Positions 41,094 through 50,197 of a stretch of 64,000 nt of DNA are shown piece by piece. Position numbers and translations under genes: made by a program. The stretch is from DASQPR01 sp035713725 (lineage in GTDB: Bacteria > Actinomycetota > Actinomycetes > Mycobacteriales > Micromonosporaceae), in contig DASTMZ010000200.1 in NCBI GenBank assembly GCA_035713725.1, positions 1 through 64,000 of the forward strand, written 5' to 3'. The notes beneath the pieces were generated by a model, which was given only the letters and a program-made list of their open reading frames with translations, made no database searches and had not been told where the DNA came from. How positions within the stretch are numbered: the stretch's first letter is position 1; the number at the start of each line of letters is the position of its first letter.

Positions 41094-43774
41094 GGACCGC
41101 GGAGATCAAGCGACGGTTCCTGACCCACTTCGAGGCGAACGGACACACGGTGGTGCCGAGCGCACCACTGCCGGCCATCGACGATCCCAACCTACTGTTC
41201 ATCAACGCCGGCATGGTCCAGTTTGTCCCGTACTTCCTCGGTCAGCGCCCGGCGCCCTATCCGCGCGCGGTGAGCGTCCAGAAGTGTCTGCGTACGCCGG
41301 ACATCGACGAGGTCGGCAAGACCAGCCGGCACGGCACGTTCTTCCAGATGAACGGCAACTTCTCGTTCGGCGACTACTTCAAGGACGATGCGATCCGACT
41401 GGCGTGGGAGCTGTCCACGCGCTCGATCGATGACGGCGGTTTCGGTCTCGACCCGGAACGCATCTGGGCGACCGTCTACCTGGACGACGACGAGGCGATC
41501 GACATCTGGCGTCGCACCGGCGTCCCGCTCGAGCGCATCGTCCGACGTGGCAAGACGGACAACTTCTGGTCGATGGGCATTCCCGGCCCGTGCGGACCGT
41601 GCTCCGAGATCTACTACGACCGCGGACCGGACTACGGCCCGGACGGCGGGCCGGCGGTCGACGAGGACCGCTTCCTGGAGTTCTGGAATCTCGTGTTTAT
41701 GCAATACAAGATGAGCGCGATCCGGACCAAGGAGGACTTCGACCTGGCGGGCGACTTGCCGGCCCGCAACATCGACACCGGCATGGGCCTGGAGCGTGTC
41801 GCCACGCTGCTGCAGGGCGTCGACAACCTGTACGAGATCGACGAGGTCCGCCCGGTGCTGGACAAGGCGGTTGAGCTCACCGGCAAGCCGTACGGCGTGA
41901 GCCACTCGCACGTCGCGGCGCAGTCCGCGCCCGACGACGTACAGCTGCGGGTCATCGCCGATCACGTACGTACCGGTCTCATGATGATCAGCGACGGCGT
42001 CACGCCCGGCAACGACGGCCGTGGTTACGTGCTACGCCGGATCCTGCGCCGTGCGGTCCGCGCGATGCGACTGCTCGGTTTCGAGGGCGCGGCCTTGCCG
42101 CAGCTCTTGCCAGTGGCGCGGGACAGCATGTCGCCGTCCTACCCGGAGGTGGCCACCGACTTCGGGCGGATCAGCCAGTACGCGTACAACGAAGAGCAGA
42201 TGTTCCTCGAGACGCTGGGCAAGGGCACCACGATCCTCGACATGGCGGTCGCGGAAACCAAGAAGGCGGGCGGCACGACGATCACCGGTGATCGCGCGTT
42301 CGCGTTGCACGACACGTACGGGTTCCCGATCGACCTGACCCTGGAAATCGCGGCGGAGCAAGGACTCGCCGTCGACCAGGACGAGTTCCGCCGGCTGATG
42401 ACCGAGCAGCGATCCCGTGCGAAGGAGGACGCGAGGCAGCGCAAGCAAGGCCACACCGACCTGTCCGCGTACGGTGCGGTGCTCGACGCCGGCGGCCCGA
42501 TCGAGTTCTCCGGCTACCACGAGGTGGAGCGCGAGTCGCGGATCCGCGCACTGCTGTCCGGCGGCAACGGTCTGGGCGAGGCGGAACAGGGACAGACGGT
42601 CGAGCTCGTGCTGGACGCGACGCCGTTCTACGCGGAGGGCGGCGGCCAGCAGCCGGACAACGGCATCATCACCGTCGACGGTGGACGGTTCGAGGTGTTT
42701 GACGTCCAGCAGCCGGTGCCGGGCGTCATCGTGCACCGCGGCCGCGTCGTGTCCGGCTCGGTTCGGCAGGGCGACACCGCCTTCGCGGAGATCGACGTGA
42801 CGCGACGCCGCGCGATCTCCCGCGCGCACACCGCGACCCACCTCGTGCACCAGACGATGCGCAACTTCCTCGGCGACTCCGCGACCCAGGCCGGTTCACT
42901 GAACGCGCCCGGTCGGCTGCGCTTCGACTTCAACACGCCGGGTGCGGTGTCACCCTCCGTGTTGCGCGATGTTGAGCAGCAGGTCAACGAGGTGCTGATG
43001 AGCGACCTCGAGGTGCGTGCGTTCATCACGTCGCAGGCCGAGGCGCGCCGGCTCGGCGCCATGGCGCTGTTCGGCGAGAAGTACGGCGACGAGGTGCGCG
43101 TCGTCGAGGTGGGCGAATACGCGCGCGAGTTGTGTGGCGGCACGCACGTGGCGCGCTCCGGTCAGCTTGGCCTCGTGAAAATCCTGCACGAGGCGTCGAT
43201 CGGCTCTGGCGTACGCCGTGTCGAGGCGCTCGTCGGCATTGACGCGCTGGACTTCCTGGCCCGTGAGCACACGCTCGTGTCCCGGCTGGCCGAGCTTTAC
43301 CGCGTGCCGAACGACCAGGTCGCGGACCGGGTCGAGGCGACCGTGTCGGCGTTGCGGGACGCGGAACGTGAGCTCGAGAAGTTGCGCGCCCAGATGGTGC
43401 TCGGCGGCGCGGCGGCGTACGCGGACGCAGCGCGCGACATCGGCGGCGTGGCGTACGTCGGCGTGGCGGCGCCGGAGGGCGCGAGCGGCAACGACGTACG
43501 TACCCTCGCGCAGGAGATTCGCGGCCGGATCCCGCAGGCGCGACCGGCGATCGTCGCGGTGGTGTCGACCGCGGGCGGCAAGGCGTCGCTCGTCGTGACC
43601 GTCAACGGCGCGGGACGGGATCTCGGACTGTCCGCGAGCGATCTGGTCAGGGGAGCGCTGTCCGGCCGCGGCGGTGGCAACACCGAACTCGCGCAGGGCG
43701 GCGGCGTACCGGCCGACGACGGGCCGGTGTTGCTTGCGGCTGTCGAGGCGGCGGTCGCCGGCCACGGTGGGTGA
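41090..43774 (+). CDS. alaS: Alanine--tRNA ligase
   Basis: 894 residues. The catalytic core starts MRTAEIKRRFLTHFEANGHT, with 'PYFLGQRPAPYPRAVSVQKC', motif 2 'FFQMNGNFSFGDYFKDDAI' and 'NIDTGMGLERVATLLQG'. The editing domain has zinc motifs HTATH (~residue 579) and CGGTH (~682), so misacylated Ser/Gly-tRNA can be cleared. The C-terminal DHHA1-like domain is complete. It follows the small DUF6167-like gene and precedes ruvX by 15 bases. Confidence 0.97.
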   Translation: MRTAEIKRRFLTHFEANGHTVVPSAPLPAIDDPNLLFINAGMVQFVPYFLGQRPAPYPRAVSVQKCLRTPDIDEVGKTSRHGTFFQMNGNFSFGDYFKDDAIRLAWELSTRSIDDGGFGLDPERIWATVYLDDDEAIDIWRRTGVPLERIVRRGKTDNFWSMGIPGPCGPCSEIYYDRGPDYGPDGGPAVDEDRFLEFWNLVFMQYKMSAIRTKEDFDLAGDLPARNIDTGMGLERVATLLQGVDNLYEIDEVRPVLDKAVELTGKPYGVSHSHVAAQSAPDDVQLRVIADHVRTGLMMISDGVTPGNDGRGYVLRRILRRAVRAMRLLGFEGAALPQLLPVARDSMSPSYPEVATDFGRISQYAYNEEQMFLETLGKGTTILDMAVAETKKAGGTTITGDRAFALHDTYGFPIDLTLEIAAEQGLAVDQDEFRRLMTEQRSRAKEDARQRKQGHTDLSAYGAVLDAGGPIEFSGYHEVERESRIRALLSGGNGLGEAEQGQTVELVLDATPFYAEGGGQQPDNGIITVDGGRFEVFDVQQPVPGVIVHRGRVVSGSVRQGDTAFAEIDVTRRRAISRAHTATHLVHQTMRNFLGDSATQAGSLNAPGRLRFDFNTPGAVSPSVLRDVEQQVNEVLMSDLEVRAFITSQAEARRLGAMALFGEKYGDEVRVVEVGEYARELCGGTHVARSGQLGLVKILHEASIGSGVRRVEALVGIDALDFLAREHTLVSRLAELYRVPNDQVADRVEATVSALRDAERELEKLRAQMVLGGAAAYADAARDIGGVAYVGVAAPEGASGNDVRTLAQEIRGRIPQARPAIVAVVSTAGGKASLVVTVNGAGRDLGLSASDLVRGALSGRGGGNTELAQGGGVPADDGPVLLAAVEAAVAGHGG

Positions 43775-43789
43775 GCGCACCGGGCGCGA

Positions 43790-44254
43790 ATGGACGTGAC
43801 GTTCGAACGCGGGACGCGACTCGGCATCGATGTCGGCCGAGTCCGCGTCGGCGTCGCGATCAGCGATCCGGACGGGATTCTGGCGACGCCGCTCGTCACG
43901 CTGCAGCGTGACTACGCCGCTACAGACGGTAGGTTTTCGGCTGATATCTCGGAAATTGCCCGGCTTGTCGGCGTCCATCGCGTCGTCGAAGTCGTTGTCG
44001 GCCTACCCGTCCGTTTGACCGGTGACGAAGGCGTCGCAGCACGCGGTGCACGTGAATATGCGCAGCTTCTGGCTGGTGCGGTTGCCCCTATACCCATCGC
44101 GCTGTCTGATGAGAGGATGTCGACAGTCGTGGCCGCGCGTAGGCTGGCGGAACGCGGCGTACGTGGTAAGCGGCAGCGTGCCGTAGTTGACCAGGCGGCC
44201 GCCGTGGAGATCCTCCAGGGCTGGCTGGATGCACACCGGAGGCGTGTTCAGTGA
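43790..44254 (+). CDS. ruvX: Putative pre-16S rRNA nuclease RuvX/YqgF
   Basis: 154 residues. RNase H-like fold with GTRLGIDVGRVRVGVAISDP (catalytic Asp), 'EVVVGLPVRLTGDEG', the Glu in ALSDERMSTVVAAR, and the Asp in 'QRAVVDQAAAVEILQGWLD'. It processes the 16S rRNA 5' end. It overlaps mltG (GTGA). Base composition is slightly less GC-rich than the neighbours around 43900-44100. Confidence 0.93.
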   Translation: MDVTFERGTRLGIDVGRVRVGVAISDPDGILATPLVTLQRDYAATDGRFSADISEIARLVGVHRVVEVVVGLPVRLTGDEGVAARGAREYAQLLAGAVAPIPIALSDERMSTVVAARRLAERGVRGKRQRAVVDQAAAVEILQGWLDAHRRRVQ

Positions 44255-46026
44255 GCGACGGGCGTGACGCGTCGTGGCATGACGGGCGTGACCGCCAGCG
44301 ACGACAACACCCAGCGGTCGACCACGGCCACAACGTGCTTCGAGACCAGGGCTATCCAGACAACAACCCGAGTTACGGCGGATACGCCGCCGGCGGCTAC
44401 GACCCGAACTACGACCCGAACTACGGCGGGTACGTCCCGGAGTCGTATGACGCCAACACGTACGGCGATCCGGGCAACGGGTACGGCTACCCGCCGCAGG
44501 GCTACTCCGATCAGGACTACCGATCCGGGTACGACCAGCCGGACTACGGACATCCCGGGTACGGTGGCCAGGGCTACCCACCCGACGCATACCCGGCACA
44601 GGGTTATCCGGGCGGCGGATACGGCGAGCAGCCACCGCCGGACGACGGATTCTTCGACTCCCGCTACGACCCGCGCTACCCGCCCACCGGCCAAGGCGAC
44701 TACCCGACGGGCAGCTTCATCGAGCACGGCTTCGACTCGCCGGCCGGCCTCACGACCAGCGGCCGCATGCGTGCGGTCGGTCGCGGCGTGGACGAGGGGC
44801 GCACCACTGGGCACAACCGGCGCATCCCCGGCGTACCGGTCGACGTGGACTTTCCGTCAGCAGGTGCGAAGCGCAAGAAGAAGCGGCGCAAGAAGACGCC
44901 GATCGTGTTGATTGTCATGCTTCTGCTGTTGGCCGGGGTCGGTGGCGGCGCGTATTTCGGCCTCGACAAAATCCGGTCGTATTTCGGCAGCGCGCCAGAC
45001 TACACCGGCCTGGGCAGTGGCGATGTCAAGGTGAAGATCGCAGAGGGCGACACCGCGACCGCTATCGCGGACACGCTCCTTGCCGACCACGTCATCAAGA
45101 GCAAGGAATCGTTCATCAAGGCGGCGATCGCCGACCCGAAGTCGAAGACGATCGAGCACGGTTGGTATCGCCTGCATGAGCACATGAGCGCGAAGAACGC
45201 GCTGGCCATGCTCGTCGCGAAGGACAGCAACGGCAACCCGCTCAACCTGTTCATCTACAAGGTCACCATTCCCGAGGGCACCATCTCCATCGACATCTAC
45301 GCCCTGCTGTCGAAGGCGACCGGCATACCGGTGCAGCAGTTCATCGACGCGGCGAAGGATCCGGTCGCGCTCGGGGTCGACAAGGCGTGGTTCACCGCGA
45401 AGCGCGACGACGGTCGCGTGACGGTCACCGCGAACGTCAAAGGCTTCAAATATCCGGCGATGATCGAGGGTTTCCTCTTCCCGGCGACATACAGCTTCCA
45501 GCCGGACGAGACCGCGCAGCAGATGCTCGCCGATATGGTGAAGAAGTTCAACGACGTCGCGACGCAGCTGGACTTCGTGAACCTGGTGCAGTCGAAGCTG
45601 AAGATCCCGCCGATCGAGGCGCTGATCGCGGCGTCGATCGCTCAGTCGGAGGCGACCACGGCGCAGGACATGGCAGGCGTGACGCGGGTGCTCTACAACC
45701 GCGTGTTCAAGGGCCTCGCGAACAAGCTGCTCGGCGTGGACAGCGAGACGAACTACTTCCTGCGCATGACCGGTCATGACGCGAAGACGTCGGACCAGTT
45801 GAAGTCGTCCGAGCTCAACGACAAGAACGACCCGTACAACACGCACACCGTGACCGGCTTCCCGCCCGGCGCGATCAGCAACCCGGGTGAGGACGCGCTG
45901 AAGGCCGCGCTCAACCCCGATCCATCGAAGGTCGGCTACGGCTACTTCCAGACCATCGGCAACGACCCCAAGGTCGTGTTCTCCAAGACATACGCCGACT
46001 TCTGCAAGCTCAACACCTCGTGCTGA
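44251..46026 (+). CDS. mltG: Endolytic murein transglycosylase MltG
   Basis: 591 residues from GTG. Residues ~30-170 are a Tyr/Gly/Pro/Asp-rich disordered cytoplasmic segment (e.g. GGYDPNYDPNYGGYVPE). A KRKKKRRKKT cluster, one TM helix (IVLIVMLLLLAGVGGGAYFG, ~226-245), a LysM-like portion and the YceG catalytic domain follow, with 'IEALIAASIAQSEATTAQDM' carrying the catalytic Glu and 'TVTGFPPGAISNPGEDALKA'. It cuts nascent glycan strands and sets their length. aroE overlaps its stop. Confidence 0.94.
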   Translation: MSDGRDASWHDGRDRQRRQHPAVDHGHNVLRDQGYPDNNPSYGGYAAGGYDPNYDPNYGGYVPESYDANTYGDPGNGYGYPPQGYSDQDYRSGYDQPDYGHPGYGGQGYPPDAYPAQGYPGGGYGEQPPPDDGFFDSRYDPRYPPTGQGDYPTGSFIEHGFDSPAGLTTSGRMRAVGRGVDEGRTTGHNRRIPGVPVDVDFPSAGAKRKKKRRKKTPIVLIVMLLLLAGVGGGAYFGLDKIRSYFGSAPDYTGLGSGDVKVKIAEGDTATAIADTLLADHVIKSKESFIKAAIADPKSKTIEHGWYRLHEHMSAKNALAMLVAKDSNGNPLNLFIYKVTIPEGTISIDIYALLSKATGIPVQQFIDAAKDPVALGVDKAWFTAKRDDGRVTVTANVKGFKYPAMIEGFLFPATYSFQPDETAQQMLADMVKKFNDVATQLDFVNLVQSKLKIPPIEALIAASIAQSEATTAQDMAGVTRVLYNRVFKGLANKLLGVDSETNYFLRMTGHDAKTSDQLKSSELNDKNDPYNTHTVTGFPPGAISNPGEDALKAALNPDPSKVGYGYFQTIGNDPKVVFSKTYADFCKLNTSC

Positions 46027-46844
46027 GCGCGGCGCCGCGGCGCGCCGCGGTGCTGGGCTCGCCGATCGCGCACTCGCTGTCGCCGGTGCTGCACAACGCG
46101 GGCTACCTGGCGGCCGGACTCGACGGCTGGCGTTACTCGGCGGTGGAATGCGGCGAGTCGGATCTGCCGGCCTTCGTGGCCGGACTCGATGCGGAGTGGG
46201 CCGGGCTCTCGCTCACCATGCCGCTCAAGTCGGCCGCGCTCGCGGTGGCCGGCGATGTCGCGCCGCTGGCAGCCGCGATCGGTGCTGCCAACACACTGGT
46301 GCGTACGCCGCACGGCTGGCGGGCGGACAACACCGACGCGCCGGGCATGGTCGACGCGCTGCGCCAGGCCGGCGTGAAGCGCGTTGAGTCCGTCGCGATC
46401 CTCGGCGCTGGCGGTACCGCTCATGCGGCAGTCGCCGCGGCTGGCGATCTCGGCGCCGACGACATCCACGTCTACGCCCGCCGTGTCGCGGCGTTCGACG
46501 AGCTGGCCGAGGCGGCGGACCGGCTCGGCACCTCGATCACGTACGGTCCGTGGCCCGACGCGAACGGCTGCGCGGATGCCGATCTCGTGGTGTCCACCGT
46601 GCCGAGGGGTGTCACGGACGCACTTCGCCCCCGGTGGCGTCCGGCGAACACGGTCTTCGACGCGCTCTACGACCCTTGGCCGACACCGTTCGCGGCGACC
46701 GCGGCGGAGGCCGGCGCCACGATCGTGTCCGGCCTGGATCTGCTGCTTCACCAAGCGGTGCACCAGTTCGAGCTGTTCACCGGCGTAAACGCACCGGTCG
46801 ACGCGATGCGTGACGCGCTCGCTGCCGCGGCCGCCCGCCGCTGA
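46020..46844 (+). CDS. aroE: Shikimate dehydrogenase
   Basis: 274 residues; GTG 46020 overlaps the mltG stop. Shikimate-binding motifs: VLGSPIAHSLSPVLHN, LSLTMPLK (catalytic Lys), NTLVR and NTDAPG (catalytic Asp). The nucleotide-binding loop GAGGTAHAAVAA and 'VVSTVPRG' follow, then SGLDLLLHQAVHQF. It reduces 3-dehydroshikimate with NADPH in aromatic amino-acid synthesis. aroC and aroK follow. Confidence 0.95.
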   Translation: MLSAAPRRAAVLGSPIAHSLSPVLHNAGYLAAGLDGWRYSAVECGESDLPAFVAGLDAEWAGLSLTMPLKSAALAVAGDVAPLAAAIGAANTLVRTPHGWRADNTDAPGMVDALRQAGVKRVESVAILGAGGTAHAAVAAAGDLGADDIHVYARRVAAFDELAEAADRLGTSITYGPWPDANGCADADLVVSTVPRGVTDALRPRWRPANTVFDALYDPWPTPFAATAAEAGATIVSGLDLLLHQAVHQFELFTGVNAPVDAMRDALAAAAARR

Positions 46845-46940
46845 CCCGCTCACGTCCCGCCGTCCCGACGGCGTACCCGCTGCATGAAACCTCGCGCACG
46901 GCGGCCCGGAAGCCGCCCACGATCAGCCCGGCGCGCCGCG

Positions 46941-47030
46941 GCATCGCTTAGGCGATCATCATGGCGCCTCGCCGCATCGCTACGCTTCGGCGATCATCAT
47001 GGCGCCTCGCGGCATCGCTACGCTTCGGCG
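46941..47030 (+). repeat. Imperfect 38-bp tandem repeat upstream of aroC
   Basis: Three units start with GCATCGCT at 46941, 46974 and 47012. The unit continues ACGCTTCGGCGATCATCATG+GCGCCTCGCG. The first copy lacks five bases and the third is partial. The array ends 18 bp before the aroC start. Confidence 0.75.
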
Positions 47031-47048
47031 CTGTGCCAGACTTGGCGC

Positions 47049-48227
47049 GTGTTGCGTTGGTTGACCGCCGGTGAATCGCACGGCCCGGCGCTGGTCGCGG
47101 TCCTCGACGGGGTGCCGGCCGGCGTCGCGGTCACGAGCGATGACGTGGTTCGCGAGCTGGCCCGGCGTCGCCTCGGCTACGGCCGCGGCGCGCGGATGAC
47201 GTTCGAGCGGGACGAGGTCGAGATCATCGGTGGGGTACGCCACGGCGTCACGCTCGGCAGCCCGGTGGCGATCCGGGTCGCGAACACCGAATGGCCGAAG
47301 TGGCAGGCCGTCATGGCCGCCGATCCCGTCGATCCGGCAGCGCTCGTCGACCAGGCCCGCAACGCACCGCTGACCCGACCTCGACCGGGGCACGCCGATC
47401 TCGCCGGCATGCAGAAGTACGGCCACACCGACGCCCGGCCGATCCTGGAGCGGGCCAGCGCACGCGAGACGGCCGCGCGTTGCGCCATCGGTACGGTCGC
47501 GAAGGCGCTGCTCGCCCAGGGCATCGGCATCGAGATCGTGTCGCACGTTGTTGAACTCGGCACGGTGTCGGTGAAGCCCGGCCTGCAACCCGAGCCGTCG
47601 GACCGGGAGCGCATCGACGCCGACCCGTTGCGGTGCCTCGATCCGGAGGCGAGCGCGCGGATGGTTGCGGAGGTGGATGCGGCGAAGAAGGACGCCGACA
47701 CGCTCGGCGGCATCGTCGAGGTCATCGCCTACGGTGTGCCGCCCGGCCTCGGCTCGCATACGCAATGGGACCGCAAGCTCGATTCGCGGCTCGCAGCGGC
47801 GCTGATGTCCGTTCACGCCATCAAGGGTGTCGAGATCGGTGACGCGTTCGCCCAGGCGCGCAGCCGTGGATCGGGCGCGCACGACGAGATCGTGCCGACC
47901 GCGACCGGCGTGCGGCGACTGACCGACCGGGCCGGCGGGCTCGAGGGCGGCATGACGAGTGGCGAGCCGGTCCGAGTGCGCGCCGCGATGAAGCCGATCT
48001 CGTCGCTGAACCGACCATTGGCCACCGTGGACGTGACCACCGGCGAGGCGGCCACCGCTATCAACCAACGTTCCGACGTGTGCGCGGTGCCGGCCGCCGC
48101 GGTCGTCGCCGAGTCGATGGTCGCGTTCGTGCTTGCCGAGGCGGCGGTCGATAAGTTCGGTGGCGATTCGCTGGCGGAGATCCGGCGCAACCTTGCCGGA
48201 TACCTCGACGCTTTGGTGATCAAGTGA
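47049..48227 (+). CDS. aroC: Chorismate synthase
   Basis: 392 residues; GTG start. Signatures: LTAGESHGPALVAVLDGVPA, 'RRLGYGRGARMTFERDEVEI', RPGHADLAGMQKYGHTDARP, 'ERASARETAARCAIG', and the C-terminal 'RSDVCAVPAAAVVAESMVAF'. It makes chorismate from EPSP using reduced FMN. It overlaps aroK by four bases. Confidence 0.97.
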   Translation: MLRWLTAGESHGPALVAVLDGVPAGVAVTSDDVVRELARRRLGYGRGARMTFERDEVEIIGGVRHGVTLGSPVAIRVANTEWPKWQAVMAADPVDPAALVDQARNAPLTRPRPGHADLAGMQKYGHTDARPILERASARETAARCAIGTVAKALLAQGIGIEIVSHVVELGTVSVKPGLQPEPSDRERIDADPLRCLDPEASARMVAEVDAAKKDADTLGGIVEVIAYGVPPGLGSHTQWDRKLDSRLAAALMSVHAIKGVEIGDAFAQARSRGSGAHDEIVPTATGVRRLTDRAGGLEGGMTSGEPVRVRAAMKPISSLNRPLATVDVTTGEAATAINQRSDVCAVPAAAVVAESMVAFVLAEAAVDKFGGDSLAEIRRNLAGYLDALVIK

Positions 48228-48754
48228 GCGAGACCGGCCGCGCGGTTAGCCCGGTTGCTGTTCTCGTGGGGCCGCCGGGCGCCGGCAAGTCGACGGTCGG
48301 CGCGTTTCTCGCGGCCGCGCTTGGCCGACCGTTCGCGGACACCGACACGCTGATCGAGACGGCCGCCGGCAAGTCGATACCGGACATCTTCTTCGACGAC
48401 GGCGAGCCGCACTTCCGCAAGCTCGAGGCCGAGACGGTCGCGGACGCGCTGTCCACATTCGACGGTGTGCTCGCACTCGGCGCCGGCGCGATCCTCGCCG
48501 CCGAAACCCGCGAGGCACTGCGCGGACACGCGGTGGTCTATCTGTCCGTGGACTTCGCGGATGCGATCAAGCGCGTCGGGCTCGGCGCCGGGCGGCCCCT
48601 TCTGAAGATCAATCCGAGGGCGACCATGCGGCACCTGCTCGACCAGCGCCGGCCGTTCTACGAGGAGGTCGCGTCGGTCACGGTCGACACGTCCGGCCGC
48701 GCGCCGGAGGACGTCACCGCGGACATCGTGCACGCGCTGGGCCGCGCCGGCTGA
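48224..48754 (+). CDS. aroK: Shikimate kinase
   Basis: 176 residues from GTG. Walker A is GPPGAGKSTVGAFL, the substrate residues are FADTDTLIE and FRKLEAE, the glycine loop is ALGAGAIL (GAG where most have GGG), and the lid/adenine region is GAGRPLLK with QRRPFYEEVA. It phosphorylates shikimate. It is the end of the aroE-aroC-aroK run; aroB, which usually follows in actinobacteria, is not next. Confidence 0.95.
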   Translation: MSETGRAVSPVAVLVGPPGAGKSTVGAFLAAALGRPFADTDTLIETAAGKSIPDIFFDDGEPHFRKLEAETVADALSTFDGVLALGAGAILAAETREALRGHAVVYLSVDFADAIKRVGLGAGRPLLKINPRATMRHLLDQRRPFYEEVASVTVDTSGRAPEDVTADIVHALGRAG

Positions 48755-48764
48755 CCAATCGGCG

Positions 48765-49280
48765 CTACGTCACGGCTTTCGTGGGTACCCAGAACCGCAA
48801 CGTGCGCTCGTAGGGCGCGTCCGGCCGGCCACCGTGGTGCTCGATCACGCGCCTGGACGCGATGTTGTCGCGGTCGCACGTGATGAGCACGGGGTCGATG
48901 CCGAGCCGCGATGCGATGGGTAACGCCGCGCCGAGCATCGCGGTCGCGTGGCCGCGACGACGTGCGGCGGGTGCGACCTCGTAGCCGATGTGACCGCCGA
49001 CTCGGGTCAGCGCCTCGGTGAGTTGGTGCCGGATGCTCAGCCGGCCGAGAAATGCCGCGCCGTCGACCCACCACAACACGGTCTCGGGGACGTACCCGGT
49101 CGGCCGCGGGGTGTCCGGCTCGGCCTGCGCGATCAACTCGTCGACGTATCGCCGGAACGTCGCCACGTCGCGGAGTTCGCCGACGTCGAGATCGATGTGC
49201 GCGCCGTGTATCTGAAAGTCCGCGACTGCCACGAGATACGACGCGTGAACACGCTCGGTCGGCGCGACGAGGTTCGGCAC
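48765..49280 (-). CDS. GNAT family N-acetyltransferase
   Basis: 171 residues from GTG 49280. ATG 49331 would be only a few bases from a likely minus-strand TATAAC and is less plausible. The acetyl-CoA fold is visible: 'FLGRLSIRHQLTEALTRVGG', HIGYEVAPAARRRGHATAML (motif A), 'DPVLITCDRDNIASRRVIEH'. The N-terminus VPNLVAPTERVHASYLVAVA is typical of a subfamily annotated only as GNAT. The substrate is unknown. It is divergent from the RHH/Clp-N gene, with shared repeats between them. Confidence 0.85.
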   Translation of the reverse strand: MPNLVAPTERVHASYLVAVADFQIHGAHIDLDVGELRDVATFRRYVDELIAQAEPDTPRPTGYVPETVLWWVDGAAFLGRLSIRHQLTEALTRVGGHIGYEVAPAARRRGHATAMLGAALPIASRLGIDPVLITCDRDNIASRRVIEHHGGRPDAPYERTLRFWVPTKAVT

Positions 49281-49332
49281 CGGCCCATTGTGAATCAGGC
49301 CGAGGCGGCACGGCGACGACTTTGCCCGCATG

Positions 49333-49365
49333 GGGTTATAGACGGATAACCCTATTCGGGTTATA
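49333..49365. promoter_or_regulatory. GGGTTATA repeats in a divergent promoter region
   Basis: GGGTTATA occurs at 49333-49340 and 49358-49365 (25 bp apart), with an inverted TAACCC at 49347-49352 between them. TATAAC boxes arise on both strands inside the repeats. The arrangement fits operators of ribbon-helix-helix regulators; the adjacent gene encodes one. Confidence 0.55.
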
Positions 49366-49396
49366 ACGGGCTCGAGCATTCACGAAGGAGTGGGAG

Positions 49397-50197
49397 ATGC
49401 CGAAGATCAATGTTTACGTACCCGATGATCTGGGTGATGGGCTGAAGGCCGCGGACCTGCCGGTATCCGCGATCTGTCAACGAGCGCTCGAGCAGGCGCT
49501 GCGACGGATCACCGCGATCCGTCAGGCGACCGTTGACCACGTCGACGATGCCGCGTTCGCGGCTCGGCTACCGAACTTCACGGATCGCGCTCGCACCGTT
49601 CTCCGGCTCGGAATCGACCGCGGTCGGGCCGCGGGCTCGCCGGTTGGCACTGGCGATCTGCTCGCCGGTCTGATCGAGGAGGGCGCCGGCCTCGGACTGG
49701 CCGTGCTTGACGCGATGGAGATCATCCCGGAGCAGATCGTTCGTGACCTCGAGCGGCCCGCCGCGACCGAGCCGGCCACCGCAGCGACGACCGCTGGCGA
49801 GACGTCGCGCGGGGGAGGACTCGCGGCGGCAGGCGAGCGGCACTTGAGCACGGCGGCGTCGAACGCGCTCGAGTCGGCCATGTCCGAGTCGATCGGTCTC
49901 GGCCACCATTACATCGGCACCGAGCACGTGCTGCTCGGGCTCATCGCCGAGGCGGACGGCCAGGCCGGCCAGGTGCTGCGCGCGCGAGGTGTGGACCTGC
50001 GCACCGCGCGGCGCGCGGTCTCCGCGGCACTCGCGGGGCTGAGCCAGCGGTCCAGGGCCCAACGAGCACAACCGCCCGCCAGCGACCTGTCGTCGATGGT
50101 GACCGCCGCGGTGCGTCGCGAGGTGCAGCCACTCTTGGCGCGCATCGAGCGGCTCGAACGCAGCGACGGGACCAGTCAGGCGGCCGGTAGGACGTAG
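49397..50197 (+). CDS. Ribbon-helix-helix protein with Clp N-terminal domain
   Basis: 266 residues; AAGGAG upstream of ATG. Residues 1-40 (MPKINVYVPDDLGDGLKAAD, then ICQRALEQALRRI) look like a CcdA/CopG-type ribbon-helix-helix DNA-binding segment. The rest holds Clp-N repeats: 'FTDRARTVLRLGIDRGRAAG' with 'TGDLLAGLIEEGAGLGLAVL', and 'HLSTAASNALESAMSESIGL' with 'HHYIGTEHVLLGLIAEADGQ'. A final coiled coil follows. No AAA+ or protease domain is present. It may link DNA binding to Clp-type substrate recognition; the repeats at 49333-49365 are likely its operator. Confidence 0.85.
   Translation: MPKINVYVPDDLGDGLKAADLPVSAICQRALEQALRRITAIRQATVDHVDDAAFAARLPNFTDRARTVLRLGIDRGRAAGSPVGTGDLLAGLIEEGAGLGLAVLDAMEIIPEQIVRDLERPAATEPATAATTAGETSRGGGLAAAGERHLSTAASNALESAMSESIGLGHHYIGTEHVLLGLIAEADGQAGQVLRARGVDLRTARRAVSAALAGLSQRSRAQRAQPPASDLSSMVTAAVRREVQPLLARIERLERSDGTSQAAGRT

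Noticed and set aside
45580..45720. Possible catalytic defect in MltG (Gln where many have the first Glu of VEKE)
   Set aside because: The second, conserved Glu is present (AQSEA), and a Gln at the earlier place is, to my knowledge, common in actinobacterial homologs.
46941..47030. 38-bp repeats as a CRISPR array
   Set aside because: Copies are contiguous and imperfect with no spacers; only three units.
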